Source: a virus
IMG/VR virus record: IMGVR_UViG_3300010413_000041
Span: 1-55,141 of that record
Direction: 5' to 3' (one strand)
DNA length: 55,141 bases
Below are positions 32,500-40,585 of the stretch, piece after piece. A program made the translations under genes and the position numbers. Position 1 is the stretch's first letter, and each line of letters begins with the position of its first letter. The notes below the pieces were generated by a model. That model made no database searches and was not told where the DNA came from. It worked only from the letters and a program-made list of their open reading frames with translations.

Positions 32500-32818
32500 C
32501 TTCCACCTTCTCCAATAAAACATCAATCAATCTCTTCGAGAGTGCTATCTCATCCCTCAACTCCTTAATCGTATCCTTCAAAACCTGACATACAAATTCC
32601 AGATCTTCTCGGCTATGCTTCTCGGTAAGGTACATTCCATGCCAAGTCTCGCAACTCTCTTTATAATATCGGTCTTGTTCCCTGTGATATTTTGCAGACA
32701 TCTTCCAAACCGCACAAACCTTCTTCGATCGCTCCAACTCTTCATAATATTGGTTCGCATACCTTCTCCAATTCATAGCAACCGCACACCAGTTCCAAAC
32801 ATCTCCGATCTCAGCCAT
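32483..32818 (-). CDS. Helical 111-residue protein
   Basis: Almost entirely helical, Trp/Tyr/Lys-rich with heptad-like spacing, ending in RLIDVLLEKVEDG. The start MAEIGDVW is coupled to the upstream stop. Unknown function. Confidence 0.5.
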   Translation of the reverse strand: MAEIGDVWNWCAVAMNWRRYANQYYEELERSKKVCAVWKMSAKYHREQDRYYKESCETWHGMYLTEKHSREDLEFVCQVLKDTIKELRDEIALSKRLIDVLLEKVEDGRHV

Positions 32819-33014
32819 TATCAACCTCCTGTGCCTCAGTATAAGATCCCGGACAAACAACCTTAACTACTCTCGGTTCTCCCAGACGGTCAAACCCCTT
32901 TATCACCTTGAAATAATGCATCCACGGCACCAACGCCGATCCATCCCCACCCTTGGGAATAATCCCGGCGTACTCTTTGTGACATATCGAGCATCTTACT
33001 CTTGATCTCTTCAT
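32811..33014 (-). CDS. Small zinc-finger protein
   Basis: A 67-residue protein starting MKRSRVRCSICHKEY with a single later CPG, suggesting one zinc site. The ATG is coupled (ATGA) to the next upstream gene at 33011-33184. Function unknown. Confidence 0.6.
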   Translation of the reverse strand: MKRSRVRCSICHKEYAGIIPKGGDGSALVPWMHYFKVIKGFDRLGEPRVVKVVCPGSYTEAQEVDNG

Positions 33015-33184
33015 AGCCACTTCTCCTCTAAGGTATCATAGGGAGGGTGTTGACCTTCATAGTGCCAACTCTCTGGATAACTCTCCTCATCCCCCTTCTC
33101 AGCACTATCACAATAACAGGTGAGCCACCCTCCGTAGTCAATAACCTCACTCTCACAGTTCAAACAGAACAACACAGATCCCAT
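33011..33184 (-). CDS. 57-residue zinc-ribbon protein
   Basis: A small gene between two others: ATG at 33184 with a textbook TAGGAGG seven bases upstream, and a stop that overlaps the next start as ATGA. The protein has CLNC and, 13 residues later, CYC, then an acidic Pro/Tyr-rich tail (HYEGQHPPYDT). It is probably real because it fills an otherwise empty gap with correct signals. Confidence 0.7.
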   Translation of the reverse strand: MGSVLFCLNCESEVIDYGGWLTCYCDSAEKGDEESYPESWHYEGQHPPYDTLEEKWL

Positions 33185-33192
33185 CTATCCTC

Positions 33193-33513
33193 CTAATACT
33201 CGCTAGCCAATAGAAAAGTCGTAACCGATCTATCACATTCTGTCAGCACATACAATCTCTCCACGATCCCCCCAATCTTGATCTCGTATACTGACAAAAT
33301 CCTAAACCCATGCTCCAAGGAGAAATCGTTTTCTTTTGCATCGTGCTTATCCACATCCCCCCAATCCCCTCTCAAATGCCGTTCGAGATAAGGAGCAAGA
33401 TCCAACCCCTTATCACGGAGGGATAAAGCGCCTTGAGTTGCTACCACCGTTCCCGGTGAGAATTTTGCACCATGAATAAATAACCACTTCTTGAGTGCAC
33501 TATCGTAAGCCAT
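33193..33513 (-). CDS. Widespread conserved protein of unknown function
   Basis: A 106-residue protein with a strongly conserved-looking core: ALSLRDKGLDLAPYLERHL, GDWGDVDKHDAKEN, GFRILSVYEI and TECDRSVTTFLLASEY. Similar proteins occur in phages, plasmids and many bacteria without a settled function. Overlaps its upstream neighbour by 14 bases. Confidence 0.65.
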   Translation of the reverse strand: MAYDSALKKWLFIHGAKFSPGTVVATQGALSLRDKGLDLAPYLERHLRGDWGDVDKHDAKENDFSLEHGFRILSVYEIKIGGIVERLYVLTECDRSVTTFLLASEY

Positions 33514-33745
33514 GATAACCCTCCTGCAAATAATCCCTTCCCCTCACTCCCTTAATGATATCTTCTACCAGATTAAACCCGAGGGGTTTTTCCATCCTTA
33601 TTAGCGGGTTCTCTGTATCGATGTCTAGGACCTGCGCCACCCCGATAAACATATGATTACAACTCTTCATATATACATCAATTTGCAGATCCTTAGCATT
33701 ATAGTCAAACTTGGTATAGATAATCTCATATGGTTTATCACTCAT
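33500..33745 (-). CDS. Unknown 81-residue protein
   Basis: A mixed alpha/beta protein (KSCNHMFIGVAQVLDID core). No family recognised. Overlaps the conserved protein that follows. Confidence 0.5.
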   Translation of the reverse strand: MSDKPYEIIYTKFDYNAKDLQIDVYMKSCNHMFIGVAQVLDIDTENPLIRMEKPLGFNLVEDIIKGVRGRDYLQEGYHGLR

Positions 33746-33765
33746 CTTATCTGCTCCTTCCTCTT

Positions 33766-34017
33766 CTAGTGCCAGTACGGATAATCAATCCCATTCTGTG
33801 GGTCATCTAACCTTCTCTTGACCTCTTCCCGGATGACTTGCAGATAATTGACATATTGCCTGTCACCTGAAAAGTCACCGCTCCGCAAAGCCTTCAACAC
33901 AACCCACTTGTCCTTCTCTACACTATACCCCTCAAGGTACTTCCCGAAGTGCGGAATATATCTAACCCTCAACTTCCAACTAGGGTGTACTCCATAAATC
34001 ACATTCAATCCGTCCAT
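33766..34017 (-). CDS. Unknown 83-residue protein
   Basis: Beta strands then a C-terminal helix (VNYLQVIREEVKRRLDD). No family recognised. Confidence 0.5.
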   Translation of the reverse strand: MDGLNVIYGVHPSWKLRVRYIPHFGKYLEGYSVEKDKWVVLKALRSGDFSGDRQYVNYLQVIREEVKRRLDDPQNGIDYPYWH

Positions 34018-34028
34018 CTTATCAACTC

Positions 34029-34268
34029 CTATTCTCTATCCTTCCTGATTTTATTAATATCTCTCCCAGACAGGAGAGCAACAACCTTCCCGGTGATCCT
34101 GTCTATGATCGCAAAATCGCTCCTCTGGTAAGGAACTAAATCGTACTTCTCATGCATCACAAACCCCCCAACCGCACCGATCTTCGACATGTGATCCTTC
34201 CCGTACTTCCTAAAGGTGGAGATCCCCCCCAATCTCCCTGCCTCACTCTTCGACATCTTCTTAGCCAT
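34029..34268 (-). CDS. Basic Gly/Lys-rich protein
   Basis: A 79-residue protein whose first half (MAKKMSKSEAGRLGGISTFRK and DHMSKIGAVGG) resembles short basic KGG-type segments of stress or DNA-associated proteins. Start coupled to the upstream stop (TAATG). May bind nucleic acid; untested. Confidence 0.55.
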   Translation of the reverse strand: MAKKMSKSEAGRLGGISTFRKYGKDHMSKIGAVGGFVMHEKYDLVPYQRSDFAIIDRITGKVVALLSGRDINKIRKDRE

Positions 34269-34828
34269 TATTCCACCCATCCTTCCCCTCTGCACCGGAA
34301 GCAAGTGTAACCAGTATGTTTCCACTCATCACGCCCACCCATCCCCCCACACCGAGGGCAAATCTTCTTCCCCATCTTCTTGATGTTATTCACCTTCTCC
34401 CTAAATTCCTGCCCCTTCCTCATCTCCCTTATCCAATAGGGTAGGCGATAATGCTGATAGCTTGGGTTCCCCATATGATAACCAACCGCATCCCTGACCA
34501 AACTATCGGAATATAACCAATCTCCCAACTTATCAACTGCCTTATACACAGCCTCCACATTGTATGCCCTATCTACGGCAAACATCAACGCAGGGGAGAT
34601 CTTCTCGATCTCTTCATATGCCTTCCTATCATTGATGTCTAATACGATCTTCCGTAACCGATCTATGATCTCGTCCGCCTGTTCACTCAATAACACCGGA
34701 TCTTCTCCCAAGTAATCAGAAGGAACACCCAGACCACCACAAACCCCACATTCCCAGACTAAACCAAATAAGTCCTCGTGGGGGATAATCTCTTTACCTT
34801 TGCACCTATAGCAACTTAGTTCAGTCAT
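34268..34828 (-). CDS. Double zinc-finger protein, DnaJ-like clusters
   Basis: A 186-residue protein with two cysteine clusters around a helical middle: an N-terminal CYRCKGKE and CGVCGGLG, and a C-terminal CPRCGGMGG and CFRCRGEG. The CxxCxGxG style resembles DnaJ-type zinc fingers. Start MTELSCYRC is chosen because longer forms overlap the upstream gene. Could be a chaperone-like or regulatory adaptor. Confidence 0.65.
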   Translation of the reverse strand: MTELSCYRCKGKEIIPHEDLFGLVWECGVCGGLGVPSDYLGEDPVLLSEQADEIIDRLRKIVLDINDRKAYEEIEKISPALMFAVDRAYNVEAVYKAVDKLGDWLYSDSLVRDAVGYHMGNPSYQHYRLPYWIREMRKGQEFREKVNNIKKMGKKICPRCGGMGGRDEWKHTGYTCFRCRGEGWVE

Positions 34829-34838
34829 GATCCCTCTC

Positions 34839-35126
34839 CTACATGTAACCCCTGACCGTATAACCACATCGGGTGCATCCATAAACAAAGCTCCCGTTCT
34901 CTGCGTTCCCATCGCAATAATCCATCCGGTGACCAACCAAGGAACAAACCACAACATCCTTAAACTCCCAGATGACAATGGCGATCGCCTTCATTCTGAC
35001 CAACCACGCAGGGATATTCCGCTCATAGTGATATCGATATAAACACCCCTCTGCATGGGCTATATAATCAATCCCTTCCTTGCCTAAATTGGTCTTCAAA
35101 TAATCGATTATCAAACTGCTATCCAT
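34839..35126 (-). CDS. Unknown protein with CxxC near C-terminus
   Basis: A 95-residue protein: a helical first half, a hydrophobic strand pair, then CSLVGHRMDYC and CTRCGYT, likely one zinc. AAGGAG lies nine bases before the ATG. Confidence 0.55.
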   Translation of the reverse strand: MDSSLIIDYLKTNLGKEGIDYIAHAEGCLYRYHYERNIPAWLVRMKAIAIVIWEFKDVVVCSLVGHRMDYCDGNAENGSFVYGCTRCGYTVRGYM

Positions 35127-35145
35127 CAACTTATCTCCTTATAGC

Positions 35146-35182
35146 AAAAAAAAATTATTAGGGGTGCGGATGACCACACCCC
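35146..35182 (-). terminator. Intrinsic terminator within the early region
   Basis: In the minus strand GGGGTG-10-base loop-CACCCC (35161-35182) is followed by TAATAATTTTTTTTT (nine T's). It lies between two early genes and would cut early transcripts. Confidence 0.7.
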
Positions 35183-35193
35183 AGACCAATAAC

Positions 35194-35586
35194 CTACCAC
35201 TCCTCATCTCTAAAATCATGGGTCAAATCCGAGATTATCTGCTCACGGTTCTCAAACCTCGATCCATCATAGTGAGCCCTCTCTACAAACCCACCATCAA
35301 TAGCACTCTTCCAAAAATAAACTTCCCCATCAACTCCCTTCAACTCGATTATATAAGCCGGGGGATGTTCCCACCAATTAGGATTGGAAACACTCAAAAC
35401 ATGACCTTCCTTGCAGATCCCACTACAAACTATCCTGACAAAATCCCCAACACTAAGCCGGGGGAACACCATCTCAAACTCAAACTCTTTATCGTCACCC
35501 TGATAACCACAACTGAGGCAATCTGACATCCCACCCCAGCGGACCACCGGAACAATCTTTGTCGAACGGCACTTAGGACAATACAT
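35194..35586 (-). CDS. Zinc-ribbon protein, 130 residues
   Basis: Starts MYCPKCRSTKIVPV with a second CLSCGYQGDD, a classic N-terminal zinc ribbon. Then comes a beta domain with VGDFVRIVCSG and HVLSVSN, resembling a small beta barrel. Possibly a transcription-related adaptor. Function unknown. Confidence 0.6.
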   Translation of the reverse strand: MYCPKCRSTKIVPVVRWGGMSDCLSCGYQGDDKEFEFEMVFPRLSVGDFVRIVCSGICKEGHVLSVSNPNWWEHPPAYIIELKGVDGEVYFWKSAIDGGFVERAHYDGSRFENREQIISDLTHDFRDEEW

Positions 35587-35601
35587 GATATCTCTCCTTA
35601 T

Positions 35602-35859
35602 CTAAGTCTTGACAACTATAACGGGCGCCTCATCGATCTTCCTACAAGGAAACGCCCACTTGACCAACCCAATAACATCCTCTAAATCAATCCTGCTCCC
35701 ACACCATCCCCATCCCCAATAGGGAGATCCCTCATACTGGAAGGCGTGATGCAGGATAATCCCAGACCTTCTTTGCTCCCGTATGATGACACATTGACCA
35801 TCCTTCTCTAAATCATCCGGTAGCCTTCTAGTCAACTGTCGCACCTTCTTCTTATTCAT
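35602..35859 (-). CDS. Unknown 85-residue protein
   Basis: Trp/Gly-rich centre (SPYWGWGWCGSR) with a basic N-terminus. The start MNKKKV is preferred over an ATG three codons upstream. No family recognised. Confidence 0.5.
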   Translation of the reverse strand: MNKKKVRQLTRRLPDDLEKDGQCVIIREQRRSGIILHHAFQYEGSPYWGWGWCGSRIDLEDVIGLVKWAFPCRKIDEAPVIVVKT

Positions 35860-35877
35860 AAGTTCCAATCTCCTTAT

Positions 35878-36099
35878 CTAAGCCCAAACCGTCCAATGTC
35901 TCTCGGCACCGGACTTCTCCAAATAACTCAACAGATCTTCAACCTTCCCCTCAGAATAAACACCATACGGGAACTTGGGGAGAATTAATGACCATTGACA
36001 CATCTTCTCCCCATCCTCTTCCCAGACCTTATCCAAAGTAACCACCCCCTCTCCATGTTCCCGATCCTTGACCGCCCACTTCCTATCTTCGATCTTCAT
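35878..36099 (-). CDS. Unknown 73-residue protein
   Basis: A small protein, start MKIEDRKW coupled to the upstream stop (TAATG). No family recognised. Confidence 0.5.
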   Translation of the reverse strand: MKIEDRKWAVKDREHGEGVVTLDKVWEEDGEKMCQWSLILPKFPYGVYSEGKVEDLLSYLEKSGAERHWTVWA

Positions 36100-36347
36100 T
36101 AGTTCCAATCTCCAAATACATTGTGAGCAACCACCTGATTAGGACATCCATTCAAACACTCAAACTCAATCTCCCCATCGGTGATCTCGTCCGCAGATCT
36201 CTTCCAAACTGAGATATCCACACTCTTATCAACCCCAGAGAACACAAACTCATCTATAAACTCCTGAGTTCCCTGATAACTGATAACCCGGACTGCCCCC
36301 TGACAGTCCGGACATTGACCTTCAAACAAACTAAATATCTCACTCAT
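36099..36347 (-). CDS. Small zinc-binding protein
   Basis: An 82-residue protein with CPDCQG near residue 12 and CLNGC near 64, a likely metal site. Function unknown. Confidence 0.55.
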   Translation of the reverse strand: MSEIFSLFEGQCPDCQGAVRVISYQGTQEFIDEFVFSGVDKSVDISVWKRSADEITDGEIEFECLNGCPNQVVAHNVFGDWN

Positions 36348-36348
36348 C

Positions 36349-36723
36349 TTATACTCTCCCTACGAAAACTGCACTAGCATTCCCCTTCGGATCAGGAATA
36401 ACGGTGACCTTATATTTGCGGTCGTAACCCAACTTATAAATCCTCTTCAAACTCGAGGGGGCGACATTCTTATACTCAAAATCCTCAAACCTCCCACTAA
36501 ACTCATACTGCACCCATCTGCAAACTCTGACCTCATTGTCATAGCCCAGATAAACACAAACACTCCAAACCCTCTTGGACATCAACTTCCCATCCCCCTT
36601 CTCCTTATAAAATTCTCTCACACATTTAGCCGAGCAAAAGGGCAACTCCTCCCCCTTCCCATAAACATAATTGTTGAAACTATCAACCTCTCCCCCACAT
36701 TCTCTACACTTGATCCCATTCAT
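36349..36723 (-). CDS. Cys-rich protein, MYM/FCS-like finger
   Basis: A 124-residue protein. CRECGG and a PFCSAKCVREFY segment make an FCS/MYM-like zinc finger. The C-terminal domain is beta-rich and basic. Could bind nucleic acid or protein; no clear family. Confidence 0.55.
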   Translation of the reverse strand: MNGIKCRECGGEVDSFNNYVYGKGEELPFCSAKCVREFYKEKGDGKLMSKRVWSVCVYLGYDNEVRVCRWVQYEFSGRFEDFEYKNVAPSSLKRIYKLGYDRKYKVTVIPDPKGNASAVFVGRV

Positions 36724-36746
36724 TCTATATCTCCTTATAATCCAAC

Positions 36747-37073
36747 TTAGAAATCAAACCAATTCGGCAGGCGGCGAAATTCACCAACCCACCACTCACG
36801 GATACTCTCTTCCATATAACCCTCATCTGGGTAAGCTTGAGATAATAATTTATAGAGAAGATTTTTGTTATAAATTGACATCCGAGCAACCCCAGATTGC
36901 AGGAACAAATAAAGGTTGTTCAGTTCGACATAAGCCAAATCTGAAGCAACCCTATTCCTGCGGATCTCATCTTGCCGATCCCATTGCTCCCAAATCTCAC
37001 TCCTGACTTCACACTCTCTAACTGACATTCCGGACCTCCTACGATCCCAAAATACAACCTTCCCGATTGCCAT
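36747..37073 (-). CDS. First gene of the early operon, unknown
   Basis: A 108-residue, highly charged, mostly helical protein (VRSEIWEQWDRQDEIRRN). A GGGGGGAGA ribosome site lies just before the ATG and the early promoter about 20 bases further up. A host-takeover role is usual for genes in this position, but nothing in the sequence shows it. Confidence 0.6.
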   Translation of the reverse strand: MAIGKVVFWDRRRSGMSVRECEVRSEIWEQWDRQDEIRRNRVASDLAYVELNNLYLFLQSGVARMSIYNKNLLYKLLSQAYPDEGYMEESIREWWVGEFRRLPNWFDF

Positions 37074-37091
37074 TTATCTCCCCCCGCCCTA

Positions 37092-37120
37092 AATATACCT
37101 GATAATACAATACAGTACAA
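37092..37120 (-). promoter_or_regulatory. Early sigma70-like promoter
   Basis: Minus strand: TTGTAC (37115-37120), 17 bases, TATATT (37092-37097), ending about 20 bases before the first early gene. A second -35-like TTGACG is at 37131-37136. The 166-base gap also carries the terminator of the late region and no gene. Confidence 0.6.
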
Positions 37121-37188
37121 TAGTTTTGCTCGTCAAAAATAGCAAACTCTAATCTTGCTCTAATCTTTGGACATTGGATTTTTAAAGC

Positions 37189-37222
37189 AAAACACCACCC
37201 AGACCGTAATGGGTGGTGTTTT
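37189..37222. terminator. Bidirectional intrinsic terminator
   Basis: AAAACACCACCCA pairs with TGGGTGGTGTTTT around an 8-base loop, with a T-run on the plus side and AAAACC/TTTT ends on both sides. It closes the late operon after the wall hydrolase gene and shields it from the early promoter. Confidence 0.85.
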
Positions 37223-37240
37223 TAATCGGCTTACGATCCC

Positions 37241-38269
37241 TTATATCTTCTTGATGTAATCCCCATGCACCCAGACCTTATCCCCGATCTCTACCAATAA
37301 CCAATCCCCCGACTTGTCCTTGATTATCACCTTCACTCCCTCCCTGAGTGTCATGGCTAAATTCCTGTTATCAGCATAATAGACAGGAGATGTCCGAGCA
37401 TTCAAGGCATAAACATCGACCAACCCAATCTCATCCTCAGGCTCAGGAGGCTCAGGCTCAGGGGGCTCTGGCTCAGGAGGAACCGTTCCCCCATCCCATT
37501 GGTGCGTCGCAATCTCATTCCACATCTCCCCATCCTTATAACTCTCTGCATGCTCCCAACTCCAATAGTTCACACCCGGCAACTCCAACACCTTGGCGAT
37601 ATTATCAAACTCGTGAAGATCCTGCACAGTCGCAACCCAGACCGGATCATATTTGCTCCCCCTCCAATATGCAGATCCCGCAGGAATTATCGGAAGAGAT
37701 CTCAAATTACGCAACTCAATCACACTCTTGGTCAACTGCTCCCCCGGATTGTGGCTCATCTCCCAATATACCTGTGGCATATGGAAATCACTATACTTCA
37801 AAAACGCAGACCAACAAAACTCAGGATGTAATGAGGGATAACGGAATGATGACAACCCAATCGGGATATCCGGTAAACTCCCCCTCAATGTCACCATCAA
37901 TATCTCTGCCTCCCTATCCATCCCCCTCTTCTTGTATTCTGCCTCAGCATCAACCACCAACCCATCCGGATCGTGCACCCTGACCATATCTATAACCTTC
38001 TGCGCCTCATACTTGGATTGTGATCTCCCCAACCGATCTCTTCCATAAGTATAAAACCAAAACCACACCCGGATATCAGCCCTCTTTAGCGACCTGACCG
38101 CAGGACCTAAATACTGCTCCCAGAAGTAAGCCACCCCATCACAGCATTTAATCACAACATAATCCAACCCCGCCTCAACCGCCATATCTGCCAAAGCCTC
38201 GGGGTCTCCCCCGGCACAGTTAGGTAGGTTCCAAATAAAATATCCCTTCCCTGTCGGATATTTGTTCAT
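37241..38269 (-). CDS. Endolysin/wall hydrolase with SH3b domain
   Basis: A 342-residue enzyme. Residues 1 to about 245 look like a glycoside-hydrolase TIM barrel (KGYFIWNLPNC start, LDYVVIKCCDG, VWFWFYTYG, acidic VDAEAEYKK, HMPQVYWEMSH, VNYWSWEHAESYK), as in GH25-type lysozymes. A repeated Pro-Glu-Pro linker follows, then an SH3b-like domain (VYALNARTSPVY to WVHGDYIKKI) for wall binding. No signal peptide, so export via the holin or a virion role is possible. It lies at the end of the tail operon, not beside the holin. Confidence 0.8.
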   Translation of the reverse strand: MNKYPTGKGYFIWNLPNCAGGDPEALADMAVEAGLDYVVIKCCDGVAYFWEQYLGPAVRSLKRADIRVWFWFYTYGRDRLGRSQSKYEAQKVIDMVRVHDPDGLVVDAEAEYKKRGMDREAEILMVTLRGSLPDIPIGLSSFRYPSLHPEFCWSAFLKYSDFHMPQVYWEMSHNPGEQLTKSVIELRNLRSLPIIPAGSAYWRGSKYDPVWVATVQDLHEFDNIAKVLELPGVNYWSWEHAESYKDGEMWNEIATHQWDGGTVPPEPEPPEPEPPEPEDEIGLVDVYALNARTSPVYYADNRNLAMTLREGVKVIIKDKSGDWLLVEIGDKVWVHGDYIKKI

Positions 38270-38281
38270 TAGTACACTCTC

Positions 38282-38869
38282 CTATCTCTTGACCTCTATA
38301 CAGTTCAAAGTCCCAAACTCGCATGTCGAGCAATAACCGCAAACTGTCTTAAATGTGCGATCCCCAACCCATTTGTAAACTTCCCCTTCAAGATAATCGG
38401 GAGGAAGCACCGTTGGGGGAGGATACTCCGGAGGGGGGTAAGTTCCATGCCAATATTCTTCCGTGCACCAATATGTGCCTTCCAAGATCTTCTGAGCCTT
38501 CAACACCAACAACGTGCCATCCCACTCGATCCTATCCACCTGTACTTCATAGCAAAAACCGGGTTTCATTCCAAGCACTTCTACCCCATCCCCAACAACC
38601 TCAGCCCTTCCAACATAAATCCAATCATAACCACCCTCGGCATATATCAAGGTTGGAGTGGGGGTTGGAACAGGTGTTGGAGGCTCAATAGTCGCAGTCG
38701 GCTTTTTAGTGGGCGTCAATGTCGCAGTTGGCTCAACTGTCGGATATCCCCCAGATCCAAACACTATTGGCATAAACAACTTATTCTCCACGACTGCCCC
38801 CGCTAACGCCCTTGCCCCTGTAAATCCAATCACAATCAATACTGCATAAACTGCCAATCTCTTGATCAT
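38282..38869 (-). CDS. Secreted/anchored Thr-Pro-rich protein
   Basis: A protein of about 195 residues. An N-terminal hydrophobic signal or anchor helix (VYAVLIVIGFTGARALAGA) leads into an LFMPIVFGSGG segment, then a 30-residue Thr/Pro linker (TATLTPTKKPTATIEPPTP). A beta-rich C-terminus follows with several cysteines, including CGYCSTC. The MPIV-plus-TP-linker style is typical of Chloroflexota secreted proteins. The start is uncertain among three adjacent ATGs; the third has the best spacing to TAGGAG. Confidence 0.65.
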   Translation of the reverse strand: MIKRLAVYAVLIVIGFTGARALAGAVVENKLFMPIVFGSGGYPTVEPTATLTPTKKPTATIEPPTPVPTPTPTLIYAEGGYDWIYVGRAEVVGDGVEVLGMKPGFCYEVQVDRIEWDGTLLVLKAQKILEGTYWCTEEYWHGTYPPPEYPPPTVLPPDYLEGEVYKWVGDRTFKTVCGYCSTCEFGTLNCIEVKR

Positions 38870-38879
38870 CATCATTCTC

Positions 38880-39491
38880 CTAATAGCTATATGATTTCTG
38901 TATTCTAAAAAATATATTCATTGCATCCGGTCCAGCATCCTCTGTAGTAGAAGAATTGTAAAATTCTAGCAAAACAGTATCATCTGCATCAGGTCCAGTT
39001 GCTCCTAACGCAAAGTTGTTGTACCAGGTAGTATTATTGGTTGCTACTATTTCTCCTGTTTGTCTGTCTACATATCCACCAGAATGTCTTCTGAATTGTC
39101 CAATGAATTCAGCATAATAAGTGTTTCCAATCCAATCACCACCAGATACATGCCCCCAGCAACCAAATGCACCTGTAAGATATGAGCTGAAATAATCTAA
39201 TCGGATACCAGTATCAATTGTATGCCATTCCGCTGCTGCTGCTGCTTGGTGACAATCTATACCAGACAGCATCATTTCAACCATCCAATAATATCCATTA
39301 CCCCAATCTCTAATTATTTTACCTGTGTAAATTGTAGCTGGCTTATAATGGCTCACTACACCATCCACAATTATGTCACCACCAACCTCCAGCTCACTGT
39401 GGTATTTGGTCTCTGCCCTCTCCAGAGCTCTCACTCTTGCTTGGAGATCAGCGATAACTTTAGCCATCTGGGTAATCTCTTTATCACTCAT
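38880..39491 (-). CDS. Tail fibre/receptor-binding-type protein
   Basis: A 203-residue protein. Residues 1-45 are a trimerising coiled coil (MAKVIADLQARVRALERAE), followed by VGGDIIVDGVVSHY and a beta-rich, Trp/Tyr/Gly-heavy C-terminal domain typical of fibre tips. Base composition of 38880-39440 differs from the genome (no GATC, different codons), consistent with recent exchange of the tip. Start coupled by ATGA. Confidence 0.7.
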   Translation of the reverse strand: MSDKEITQMAKVIADLQARVRALERAETKYHSELEVGGDIIVDGVVSHYKPATIYTGKIIRDWGNGYYWMVEMMLSGIDCHQAAAAAEWHTIDTGIRLDYFSSYLTGAFGCWGHVSGGDWIGNTYYAEFIGQFRRHSGGYVDRQTGEIVATNNTTWYNNFALGATGPDADDTVLLEFYNSSTTEDAGPDAMNIFFRIQKSYSY

Positions 39492-40573
39492 ACTTCCACC
39501 ATCTCAACATCCAATGTCTCAACCCCATCTTGATCTAAGGACAACACTACTGCATTAATCTTCTTCGTGTCACTCGATCCCGTATCCGGATTTATAACTG
39601 TTACCAGATCTCCGAGATAATAATGTTTGTAATAAGCACTACTCGGGATCTGTAAAACAGTATACTCCAAAGTCTCTTTTGCCATTGTCTCATCCAACCG
39701 TTGATCCCCAATATCCTGCAACCCTGCCGTTGTCTCAGATCCGCTCCCATTTATAAACACCTCTTTATCGTTGCTCGCAGAATAATTCGTGCCAGTCCTT
39801 ATCTCAACTTCTCTATCTCCCTCTTCTCCCTGACCACCCACCAAACAAACGGTAGCCTCATCATTGGCATCTTTAATATACCGGAACACTCCCAGATTGC
39901 CCAACTGTCTGGAAAATTTTACGGTCGCCGTCCTGTCCGTTCCCAACTGCCCGGAATAAAACCTAAACTCCCACGCTTGATCTCCGGTCTTCACTAAATC
40001 GAAATCTCCCCCGGCAACTTTGGCAAGATCCTTCAACGTCTCCAATAGATTGTCATAAGCACAATACCAATCCAAACTGTTCCCCCCCGCACTGTCCGAT
40101 TGCACCGATATCCCGGTTATCGTGCCAGTTCTCAACCTTCCATTCCCCGTAGTTGCGCTACTCCCGGCATTATAACTAACAAGAGTTTTCATTATTGTTT
40201 CAGCCGCCTCACTCGTGAACGCAGATCTATCGGCTGTGTTGGCATACCACGCAACAATTCTCCACCGGAGCATGTCCATAAAACCGGGAACACCCATTAA
40301 CAATATCCCTTCTTCTTCATACTCGAGTTCCGTATATGAATACAATCCCCCAAAATGCCTGTACCAATCTATATCATTCTCTATATCCCTTCTCCACAAC
40401 TCAACTTGGCATAATTGATTTAAATAAGATCTTGCAGGGTGATCAGCATCTAACGTGACCTCCATATATCCCGGCTCATTGACCGCAATTCTGCAAGATA
40501 ACTCATTAAAATCCGTGACGGTTGCCTGTAAAACCCCTGCCGCCGTTTTTATGTCCAGCTTATAAGATCCCAT
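39488..40573 (-). CDS. Gp37-like siphovirus tail protein
   Basis: A 361-residue baseplate-hub protein resembling the ReqiPepy6 Gp37-like family: VNEPGYMEVTLDADHP, a long beta/alpha core with ETLKDLAKVAGGDFDLVK, VCLVGGQGEEGDRE, LGDLVTVINPD, and a C-terminal LSLDQDGVETLDVEMVE. It forms part of the tail tip that holds fibres. Start ATG chosen for GGAG five bases upstream; GTG and TTG lie just before it. Confidence 0.8.
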   Translation of the reverse strand: MGSYKLDIKTAAGVLQATVTDFNELSCRIAVNEPGYMEVTLDADHPARSYLNQLCQVELWRRDIENDIDWYRHFGGLYSYTELEYEEEGILLMGVPGFMDMLRWRIVAWYANTADRSAFTSEAAETIMKTLVSYNAGSSATTGNGRLRTGTITGISVQSDSAGGNSLDWYCAYDNLLETLKDLAKVAGGDFDLVKTGDQAWEFRFYSGQLGTDRTATVKFSRQLGNLGVFRYIKDANDEATVCLVGGQGEEGDREVEIRTGTNYSASNDKEVFINGSGSETTAGLQDIGDQRLDETMAKETLEYTVLQIPSSAYYKHYYLGDLVTVINPDTGSSDTKKINAVVLSLDQDGVETLDVEMVEV

Positions 40574-40585
40574 CAACACTCCACA

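Noticed and set aside
37348-37983. Long open frames on the plus strand, such as this one and those near 12.0, 30.0, 43.9 and 49.9 kb
   Set aside because: They run antisense to well-supported genes, lack ribosome sites, and have compositions (Ser/Pro/His/Thr-rich) that result from reading the opposite strand of Gly/Glu/Asp-coding genes.
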